Program-made: the position numbers and the translations under genes
Shown here: positions 5,645 to 11,111 of the stretch, piece by piece
How the letters are laid out: each line of letters starts with the position of its first letter
How positions within the stretch are numbered: position 1 is the first letter of the stretch
Notes under the pieces: model-generated
Told to the model about the DNA's origin: nothing
Database searches by the model: none
The model's input: only the letters and a program-made list of their open reading frames with translations
Source of the DNA: Verrucomicrobiales bacterium
GTDB lineage: Bacteria > Verrucomicrobiota > Verrucomicrobiia > Verrucomicrobiales > DEV007
Direction of reading: 5' to 3'
DNA length: 11,111 nucleotides
Assembly: GCA_013911195.1 (NCBI GenBank)
Contig: JACETS010000075.1
Coordinates: 1-11,111, forward strand

Positions 5645-6184
5645 TTGGATACCGATCACAATATCGTTTTAAAATTTTCTCGTCGTTACTCCATGGGGCA
5701 TCGTCTCATTAGCGGTGCGGCAAAAAATTGTCAAATTCCTCATGGTCATGATGAAATAGTCACGGTCAATATAGCTAGTATAAACAATCAAGGGCTTGAC
5801 CCTAATACAAACATGCTAGTTGAATTCGAGGAGGCAAAAGGCCAATGGTTTAAATGGATTGATCAAGCCGTTGATCACAGTTTCCATATTAATGCTGAGG
5901 ATCCAATTATAGATTTCTTTAGAATAAATGAGCCGGAACTTTTGTCTAAACTCTTAATCACACCTGGTGATCCAACAACGGAAATTAGAGCAGCTTGCTA
6001 TCATGCGAAGTTAAATTCTTTCTTAAGTTCTAGTAACGATGGATTAATTTGTTTAGGTCTCCAAATCCAAGAAACTCCTACAAATGCGGTTTACTTCAGT
6101 AGCGATAATATTGATAATTTTTTATCTCCTGATGAAGCCAATTGGTGGAACCGAGCAGACCTTTCTATTAATGATCTAGATTAA
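5645..6184 (+). CDS. 6-pyruvoyl-tetrahydropterin synthase / QueD family protein
   Basis: A 179-residue protein of the PTPS/6-carboxytetrahydropterin synthase family, which acts on 7,8-dihydroneopterin triphosphate to give a pterin or a queuosine precursor. The zinc ligands are visible as His19 (MGHR), His33 and His35 (PHGHDE). Cys29 lies four residues before the HGH, the position of the catalytic Cys of QueD. Asp77-His78 (VDHSF), Thr112-Glu113 (TTE) and Glu143 (IQETPTNAVYF) match the remaining active-site positions. It is longer than E. coli QueD (about 120 residues), with extra sequence around 84-108 and a C-terminal extension (about 152-179, with NWWNR). The GMVVDF motif is altered to NMLVEF. 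The start is TTG 5645, 11 bases after sucC, because an in-frame stop lies just upstream and the next Met (residue 17) would remove the first strand. Substrate not certain; no other queuosine or pterin gene is in view. Confidence 0.85.
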   Translation: MDTDHNIVLKFSRRYSMGHRLISGAAKNCQIPHGHDEIVTVNIASINNQGLDPNTNMLVEFEEAKGQWFKWIDQAVDHSFHINAEDPIIDFFRINEPELLSKLLITPGDPTTEIRAACYHAKLNSFLSSSNDGLICLGLQIQETPTNAVYFSSDNIDNFLSPDEANWWNRADLSINDLD

Positions 6185-6213
6185 ACAAAAACGAATCAAA
6201 CAAACTTAAAATA

Positions 6214-7104
6214 ATGTCGATATTAGTTGAACCAAACACAAAAGTTCTAATACAAGGTATTACCGGAGGATTTGGAGGAACACATGCAAAGCTTAGTCTC
6301 GATTATGGAACGAAAGTAGTAGCAGGTGTTACACCTGGAAAAGGAGGGCAAACATTTGAATCATGTGTGCCTATATTTAATACGGTTGAGGAGGCAATTA
6401 ATGAAACCGGGGCAACTGTTTCAGCCATTTTTGTTCCGCCACCTTTCGCAGGTGACGCCATTATGGAAGCAGTTGATGCCGGAATTGAGTTGATAGTTGC
6501 AATAACTGAGGGCATTCCAGTCGCAGATATGATGCGAGTTAAATCAATGATGGATAAATCAAATTGTAGACTTATAGGCCCTAATTGCCCTGGCATCGTT
6601 ACACCAGGTACTGGCCCAGAATCTACAGGGGGATGTCGGATTGGTATATCTCCCGGCTACATACATAAAAAAGGTTCTGTGGGTGTCGTATCAAGATCGG
6701 GTACACTAACCTACGAAGCTGTGTGGCAAACAACTCAACTAGGGCTAGGTCAAAGCACCTGTGTTGGAATTGGAGGAGACCCAATTAATGGAACTAGTCA
6801 CTTGGATGTACTTAAATTGTTCAATGATGATCCCGAAACAGAATCTATTATAATGATTGGAGAAATCGGAGGTACCGCAGAAGAAGAAGCTGCTGCTTGG
6901 GCCAAAGAAAATTGTAAAAAACCAGTAGCGGCATTTATTGCAGGAGCGACTGCCCCTCCTGGTCGCAGAATGGGTCACGCCGGAGCCATTATCTCAGGTG
7001 GTAAAGGCACTGCAGAAGCTAAAAAAGCCGCTCTAAAAGATGCAGGAATCGCAGTCGCCGAAACTCCTTCGGAGATGGGATCCACGCTAGCCAGCATTCT
7101 GTGA
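6214..7104 (+). CDS. sucD: Succinyl-CoA synthetase, alpha subunit
   Basis: A 296-residue alpha subunit that binds CoA and carries the phosphohistidine. The CoA-binding Rossmann domain shows VLIQGITGGFGGTHAK (11-26) and VAGVTPGKGG (36-45). Next come GPNCPGIVTPG (122-132), VSRSGTLTYEAVWQTT (159-174) and GIGGDPINGTSHLDVL (185-200). The phospho-His loop is RMGHAGAIISGGKGT (252-266), with His255 as the phosphorylated residue. Compared with E. coli SucD from memory, there is an insertion of about seven residues (around 133-140, TGPESTGG) between the TPG turn and CRIG. ATG 6214 lies 29 bases after the PTPS gene with no Shine-Dalgarno, only AT-rich sequence. It works as a complex with the sucC product. 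Confidence 0.97.
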   Translation: MSILVEPNTKVLIQGITGGFGGTHAKLSLDYGTKVVAGVTPGKGGQTFESCVPIFNTVEEAINETGATVSAIFVPPPFAGDAIMEAVDAGIELIVAITEGIPVADMMRVKSMMDKSNCRLIGPNCPGIVTPGTGPESTGGCRIGISPGYIHKKGSVGVVSRSGTLTYEAVWQTTQLGLGQSTCVGIGGDPINGTSHLDVLKLFNDDPETESIIMIGEIGGTAEEEAAAWAKENCKKPVAAFIAGATAPPGRRMGHAGAIISGGKGTAEAKKAALKDAGIAVAETPSEMGSTLASIL

Positions 7105-7106
7105 AC

Positions 7107-7125
7107 AAAAATTAAGATAATTTTT
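7107..7125 (+). terminator. AT-only hairpin after sucD, weak terminator candidate
   Basis: AAAAATTA (7107-7114) and TAATTTTT (7118-7125) form a perfect 8-bp stem with a 3-base loop. It starts two bases after the sucD stop. The 3' arm ends in five T, giving an A-tract/U-tract outline, but the stem has no GC pair and would be weak. It may separate sucD from citrate synthase, which lies 161 bases further on. Confidence 0.3.
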
Positions 7126-7179
7126 ACCCAAAGTTTAGACTAATTTACTACAATTACGCGTCTGATCTAAAAAAGAAAA

Positions 7180-7207
7180 TTGAAAGTCACCAGCAACTTG
7201 ATATTCT
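7180..7207 (+). promoter_or_regulatory. Possible promoter of citrate synthase
   Basis: TTGAAA (7180-7185; 5 of 6) is followed after 16 bases by TATTCT (7202-7207; 4 of 6), giving a leader of about 50 bases before ATG 7266. The 161-base gap and the hairpin at its left end make a separate promoter plausible. The AT-rich composition makes chance matches likely. Confidence 0.25.
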
Positions 7208-7265
7208 TCTCGCCCCTGTTACAGATTATCCGCAATATCTAATTTTAAAACAATACCCTCTAAAC

Positions 7266-8393
7266 ATGGCACTAGCAGCAAAAGGACTCGAAGGCATCAT
7301 AGCAAACGAATCTAAACTTAGTAACGTTCAAGGCCTAGAAGGAAAACTAAGTTATCTCGGCTATACGATTGATGAACTTGTTGAGCATACCTCTTTTGAA
7401 GAGGTTATATATTTGTTACATAATGGAAAGCTACCTAACCAATCCGAACTTGAAAATCTAACAGCTTCACTAAAGTCTAATCGCAATTTACCAGACGGAA
7501 TAATCGATTTTCTTAAATCAGCACCCAAAGATGCTGGGCCTATGGATGTCATCCGCACCGGTGTATCCATGATGGGGCTTTACGATACAAAAGGTGATCA
7601 TCAAAATCGTGAACTAAATGAACAGAGAGCCATTGCGATAATTGCAAAGATTCCTCTTCTTGTTGCTGCCTTTCATCGTTTTCGTCAAGGTTTGGAAATT
7701 ATAGAACCACGGGACGATCTTAGTGAGGCAGCTCATTTTCTATATTTAATTAATGGTGAAGTTCCATCAGAAGATGCCGCAAAAACTCTTGATGTCGCTT
7801 ACATTTTACATGCAGATCACGGAATGAATGCCTCGACTTTTAGCTCAAGAGTCACTGTTGCTACCTTAAGTGATATGTATTCAGCCATAACTTCAGCTAT
7901 CGGGACCTTGAAAGGCCCCCTTCATGGCGGCGCCAACGAAGGTGTCATTCAAATGCTTGAGGAAATTGGATCCGAAGATGCAGTAGATGAGTATGTTGAA
8001 GGCAAACTCGAGAGAAAAGAGAAAATCATGGGCATAGGACATCGGGTTTACAAAGTGCTTGATCCTCGTGCGCCTCATCTAAGAAAAATGGCTGTAAAGC
8101 TGACGGATGAACTTGGCGATGCTAAATGGATAAATATGTCAGAACGCATTGCAGAAATCATGAAAGACCGGAAAGGGCTTAATGCTAATGTGGATTTCTA
8201 CTCTGCCACAGTTTATTATAGTCTGGGCATTCCTACTGATCTCTTTACACCAATTTTTGCAATAAGCCGTGCCAGTGGCTGGACCGCTCAAGTCTTAGAG
8301 CAGCTCGATGATAATCGCCTGTATCGTCCACTCACTGACTATACTGGACCAGATTCTCAACCAGAAATTCTACCGATAAACGAAAGGGATTAA
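7266..8393 (+). CDS. gltA: Citrate synthase
   Basis: A 375-residue enzyme condensing oxaloacetate and acetyl-CoA to citrate, the entry step of the TCA cycle. It is of the shorter type seen in Gram-positive bacteria and archaea, rather than the roughly 430-residue E. coli type. Near the N-terminus is GLEGIIANESKLSNVQGLEGKLSYLGY (8-33). AYILHADHGMNASTF (178-192) precedes the active site. The catalytic triad is His220 (GPLHGGANEGV), His259 (GIGHRVYKVLDPRAP) and Asp310 (NVDFYSATVYYSLGIP). ISRASGWTAQVLEQ (333-346) and NRLYRP (350-355) supply oxaloacetate/CoA-binding arginines. A 2-methylcitrate synthase cannot be ruled out by motif alone, but no prpB or prpD is near. The neighbouring sucCD favours a TCA role. 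ATG 7266 has no Shine-Dalgarno. Confidence 0.95.
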   Translation: MALAAKGLEGIIANESKLSNVQGLEGKLSYLGYTIDELVEHTSFEEVIYLLHNGKLPNQSELENLTASLKSNRNLPDGIIDFLKSAPKDAGPMDVIRTGVSMMGLYDTKGDHQNRELNEQRAIAIIAKIPLLVAAFHRFRQGLEIIEPRDDLSEAAHFLYLINGEVPSEDAAKTLDVAYILHADHGMNASTFSSRVTVATLSDMYSAITSAIGTLKGPLHGGANEGVIQMLEEIGSEDAVDEYVEGKLERKEKIMGIGHRVYKVLDPRAPHLRKMAVKLTDELGDAKWINMSERIAEIMKDRKGLNANVDFYSATVYYSLGIPTDLFTPIFAISRASGWTAQVLEQLDDNRLYRPLTDYTGPDSQPEILPINERD

Positions 8394-8395
8394 TC

Positions 8396-8430
8396 TGATT
8401 TAGAGGGTCATCCAATTGATCACCTAATCA
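8396..8430 (+). terminator. Imperfect hairpin after citrate synthase
   Basis: TGATT (8396-8400) pairs with AATCA (8426-8430). Inside, GGTCATC (8406-8412) pairs with GATCACC (8418-8424), with one C-C mismatch and a 5-base loop. An asymmetric internal loop separates the two stems. It sits three bases after the stop codon and is followed by CCCCTT rather than a U-tract. It may be a 3'-end stabilising structure or a factor-dependent terminator rather than a classic intrinsic one. Confidence 0.3.
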
Positions 8431-8499
8431 CCCCTTCCAGATTCCATTAGGAATTCATATATGATTTAAAATCATTTTAACTTTTCACTTGCCCACAAT

Positions 8500-10809
8500 G
8501 TGATAGGAAAAAATAATAATATAGCTGATTGGCCTGTCCGCCATCCGTTCTATTCGCTTCTTATCATTATAGCAATTAGCTCAATCGCTCTCTGGGGCAA
8601 CACCAAGGAAAGGGATCGCCCTGGAATCAGCAGCCCAAAAGCTAAGTCCGATCGTGAATTAACAAAAAATACCGAAAAAGAATTTGGTCCAGACGGATCT
8701 GAAATACTGCTCATTGTTGATTGCACCGACCCAGATGCTGATCTTTATGATATAAAACAAGTTGAAGGATTAACTTATTTTCTCAAAAAGCTTCGAAAAT
8801 TACACTTCGTTTCCCAGGCATTTTTTGTTGATCAAATTCCCGGATTCAGATTGGGGTTCCTAAGGTCGCCATTATTCCCAGAAATAGGCGACGCTGACCG
8901 AATTAGGAAAAACTGTAAGGTGCGAGCATTAGAACACCCGCTCATAAAAGGAAAGCTTCTCTCTCAAGATGCAAAAACGGCAATTGTTCCAATTTTTTTA
9001 AAGGGAAACTATCGGTCAACAGAATCAAATTTATCGAAAATCCGCGAAGTTATTACAGAAACTTTAGCACCATATTCACTTAGGGCTCGGCTAACAGGAA
9101 AAATTCCTATTGATGTGGACCGAAGGGAAGCTATGAAAAAAGAGCAGCGACAGTTTCAATTGATTGGCTATGCTCTTGCATCCATTTTGGCTCTTGCTTT
9201 CTTTAGAGGCCTGATAAGCACATTAGTCGTAGGTTCAGCACCTATTATTGGCGTGGCGTGGACGATTGGAATCTTAGGTTTCACAGGAGAAAGTCTTAGC
9301 CCCCTATCGAAAGTCATTATGCCAATTATTCTTACGATGATTGGGTTTACTAATGCTGCACACATTGTTTTTCAATATCAACGAGAACAGGCTAATGGTA
9401 AAAAAAGCCATGATTGTATGAGCCTTTCCCTTAAGAAATTAGGAATGCCTTGTTTCCTTTCAGCTCTAACAACTTCTGCCGGATTTATGTCACTCACAAT
9501 CGCTGAGGCTAAGATGATAAGCAATTTCGGGCGAGATTGTGCGGTAGGCAGTATCTTGATCTTTATCTCGGTAATACTAGTGCTACCACTCCTCAAAACA
9601 CCAAAATTATCAGCGATTAGCGAAAAGATTGATTCTTTAATCGCATTAAAGATTAGATCTCTTTTCAAATTACAACCCAAGAAATCAAAAGTTATCAAGT
9701 CAGATGATCTGAATGAAATATCACCCCCTAGAATTCCCTCGAAGATAATTGGAGTGATTATGAAACGATCAAAATCTATTTTTATCATCGCTTTGATAAT
9801 TACCGCTAGTTCCCTGTGGTCTACCACATCGCTTAAACCTGATATGTTTTTGAAAAATCAGCTGCCAGATAATAGCGAAAGCGGGAAGGCGCTGATGGAT
9901 GCAGATAAAATATTTGGAGGAATCCAAGCGGTTAGGGTTGTCATTCAATGGGAAGATAACAAGACTGATCCTATACCTATCATTGAGAAAGTTGTCACGG
10001 CTATAAAATCTGAAAAACTTTTAAGCGAACCGCTATCGATTATAGATGTCCTCAATTCAGCTCCTTCACTAGGTAAAAAAACATCAATAAATAATCCTAT
10101 TCTAAAATCGATACCGGATAGATATGTAAGGCCTTTACTTAGAAAGGATCTCAATAAGGCTGTTGTAATTACAAGAGTACAGGATCTGGGTGTTGCCAAA
10201 TATGCCCCAGTCTACGATAGACTAGAAAGTCAACTTGATCAGATCAATAAGGATTTCCCTGAATTCAAATTTGGGCTTTCTGGGGGTGCTGTCGGTTGGG
10301 GGCGTTACGTATATAGAATGGTAAATGATCTTAGCCGAAGTATATCAATTGCCGCGTTTATCATCTTGGTGATGATTACACTGGCTTTCAGATCCTTGAA
10401 AATTGGTCTTGTAGCAATGCTTCCCAATCTCTTTCCGCTCCTCATGTGCGCAGCTGTTTTATCGCTTTTCGAATTACCTTTAACTCTTGAAATTATATGT
10501 GCATTCACAATTTGTTTGGGCATTGCGGCTGATGACTCAATCCATTTTCTAAGTCAGTTCAAAACTGAACGTGAAAATGGTCATAGTTTAGACAAGTCTC
10601 TAGAAAAAAGTTTTCTCCACGTTGGTAAAGTTTTAATCGTAACAACGGCAGTAATGGTCTGTGGTCTTGGAAGCGTTTTTTTAAGTAGCTTACCAATGTA
10701 TCGTTCATTCACGGCAGTAGCCTGTGGAACTCTGGGCGCTGCGCTCATCGCAGATCTAATTATCCTACCAGCAATTCTAAAAATATTTGATCGTCGCAAA
10801 AATATTTAA
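8500..10809 (+). CDS. RND/MMPL superfamily exporter
   Basis: A 769-residue inner-membrane transporter of the RND/MMPL type (HpnN-like lipid exporters are relatives), expected to move lipids or hydrophobic compounds with proton or other ion coupling. Twelve membrane segments in two repeats are visible: TM1 about 17-33, a large outer loop (35-215), TM2-6 at about 219-236, 239-262, 272-293, 316-334 and 346-365, a cytoplasmic linker (366-424), TM7 about 425-441, a second outer loop (442-610), and TM8-12 at about 612-630, 634-656, 662-685, 708-728 and 735-760. TM10 holds the canonical GIAADDSIHF motif with Asp678/Asp679. The matching site of TM4 reads MIGFTNAAHIVF and lacks Asp. The start is GTG 8500, the only start codon after the in-frame stop at 8467-8469. 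An ATG one frame over is closed at once. No ribosome binding site is seen. Substrate unknown; no membrane-fusion or outer-membrane partner is adjacent. Confidence 0.92.
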   Translation: MIGKNNNIADWPVRHPFYSLLIIIAISSIALWGNTKERDRPGISSPKAKSDRELTKNTEKEFGPDGSEILLIVDCTDPDADLYDIKQVEGLTYFLKKLRKLHFVSQAFFVDQIPGFRLGFLRSPLFPEIGDADRIRKNCKVRALEHPLIKGKLLSQDAKTAIVPIFLKGNYRSTESNLSKIREVITETLAPYSLRARLTGKIPIDVDRREAMKKEQRQFQLIGYALASILALAFFRGLISTLVVGSAPIIGVAWTIGILGFTGESLSPLSKVIMPIILTMIGFTNAAHIVFQYQREQANGKKSHDCMSLSLKKLGMPCFLSALTTSAGFMSLTIAEAKMISNFGRDCAVGSILIFISVILVLPLLKTPKLSAISEKIDSLIALKIRSLFKLQPKKSKVIKSDDLNEISPPRIPSKIIGVIMKRSKSIFIIALIITASSLWSTTSLKPDMFLKNQLPDNSESGKALMDADKIFGGIQAVRVVIQWEDNKTDPIPIIEKVVTAIKSEKLLSEPLSIIDVLNSAPSLGKKTSINNPILKSIPDRYVRPLLRKDLNKAVVITRVQDLGVAKYAPVYDRLESQLDQINKDFPEFKFGLSGGAVGWGRYVYRMVNDLSRSISIAAFIILVMITLAFRSLKIGLVAMLPNLFPLLMCAAVLSLFELPLTLEIICAFTICLGIAADDSIHFLSQFKTERENGHSLDKSLEKSFLHVGKVLIVTTAVMVCGLGSVFLSSLPMYRSFTAVACGTLGAALIADLIILPAILKIFDRRKNI

Positions 10810-10821
10810 CTTTTTAAAAAG
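10810..10821. terminator. 12-bp AT palindrome between convergent genes
   Basis: CTTTTTAAAAAG is a perfect palindrome that fills all but one base of the 13-base gap between the exporter stop and the ispF stop. It offers a T5 run on each strand and could help end transcription in both directions. It has no loop and would form only a weak RNA hairpin. Confidence 0.3.
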
Positions 10822-10822
10822 A

Positions 10823-11111
10823 TCAAAGCTCTACACTGGCAACGGCCATCGCAGCCATACCTTCTTCTCTTCCCAAAAAACCTAACTGCTCGTTAGTTGT
10901 TGCCTTTATGCCAATTAATTTAGGATCTATACCCAAAGATTGAGAAATATTTTCTTTCATTTCATCAGCATATGGTAAAATTTTCGGTTTTTCTGCAATC
11001 AGAGTACTATCAAGATTAATTATTACAGCTCCTAATTCATTAAGTTCGAAGGCAACACGACTTAGGATTTCCAAACTAGAAATTCCTTTTATACTTTCAT
11101 CGGTCGGTGGG
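10823..11111 (-). CDS. ispF: 2-C-methyl-D-erythritol 2,4-cyclodiphosphate synthase, C-terminal part
   Basis: About the last 95 residues of IspF, the MEP-pathway enzyme that closes the cyclodiphosphate ring to give MEcPP for isoprenoid synthesis. The frame stays open to the window edge, so the start lies beyond it; an internal TTG at 11074 is not the true start. Visible motifs, in order, are PPTDESIKGISSLEIL at the edge (the family's FPPTD..yKg..S.eLL helix), GAVIINLDSTLIAEKPKILPY (the N-x-D and aeKPK segment), then KATTNEQLGFLGREEGMAAMAV near the C-terminus, which carries the phosphate-binding Thr and Arg of the family. The zinc ligands (DxH and a later His) are in the missing N-terminal part. 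The stop TGA is at 10825-10823. The gene is convergent with the exporter gene. Confidence 0.95.
   Translation of the reverse strand, partial: PPTDESIKGISSLEILSRVAFELNELGAVIINLDSTLIAEKPKILPYADEMKENISQSLGIDPKLIGIKATTNEQLGFLGREEGMAAMAVASVEL

Noticed and set aside
7224..7234. TTATCCGCA, similar to a DnaA box
   Set aside because: One mismatch to the consensus, a single copy, and no AT-rich unwinding array or dnaA/dnaN genes nearby. A replication origin is not supported.
8461..8475. ATGATT-TAA-AATCAT inverted repeat before the exporter gene
   Set aside because: Six AT-rich pairs with a 3-base loop. It could be part of a promoter region, but there is no convincing -35 at the right distance from its TAAAAT, so no call was made.
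9378..9827. Minus-strand open frame of 149 codons opposite the exporter gene
   Set aside because: Its sequence mirrors membrane-segment and linker codons of the exporter, which has clear RND features on the plus strand. No domain seen.

Overview
The window is a stretch of an AT-rich bacterial chromosome with tightly packed housekeeping genes. The gene set fits a member of the Verrucomicrobiota (Opitutae-like), but this is an inference. It rests on a small PUR/DUF3276-type nucleic-acid-binding protein, which is typical of Bacteroidota, Spirochaetota and Verrucomicrobiota, on the use of the MEP isoprenoid pathway (ispF), and on weak or absent Shine-Dalgarno sequences before several genes. Four of the ten complete genes with a visible start appear to begin at GTG or TTG.

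Left arm (9-1832, minus strand): a three-gene, translationally coupled operon, read right to left. It encodes an ECF-type RNA polymerase sigma factor, an unrecognised 111-residue protein with one hydrophobic segment, and a small-conductance mechanosensitive-channel (MscS/TM_helix, CmpX-like) membrane protein. The sigma stop and the next start overlap as ATGA. The middle gene overlaps the channel gene by 29 bases. The middle protein sits where an anti-sigma factor is often found but shows no zinc-binding anti-sigma motif. This operon is the best candidate in the window for an undescribed envelope-stress or osmotic sensing module.

Divergent intergenic region (1833-2269): 437 bases with no convincing gene. 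It holds a cluster of symmetrical elements: a TGACC-N7-GGTCA dyad wrapped around the -35 of a candidate sigma-gene promoter, an 11-bp inverted repeat, and a bulged hairpin. On the other side it carries a candidate sigma-70 promoter with a perfect TTGACA for trpS.

Right arm (2270-10809, plus strand): trpS (tryptophanyl-tRNA synthetase), a PUR-type small protein with a (GAA)8 tract, an RluA-family pseudouridine synthase that overlaps sucC by ATGA, sucC, a 6-pyruvoyl-tetrahydropterin-synthase/QueD-family protein lodged between sucC and sucD, sucD, citrate synthase, and a 769-residue RND/MMPL-type exporter. The sucC-sucD-citrate synthase block supplies two TCA-cycle steps: oxaloacetate plus acetyl-CoA to citrate, and succinyl-CoA to succinate with substrate-level phosphorylation. 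RluA and PTPS genes in this block tie RNA modification or pterin/deazapurine chemistry to central metabolism by position only.

Right end (10823-11111, minus strand): the C-terminal part of ispF, convergent with the exporter gene. The 13-base gap is filled almost entirely by a 12-bp perfect AT palindrome. The ispF start lies outside the window.

No tRNA, rRNA, insertion sequence, phage gene or CRISPR array was seen.
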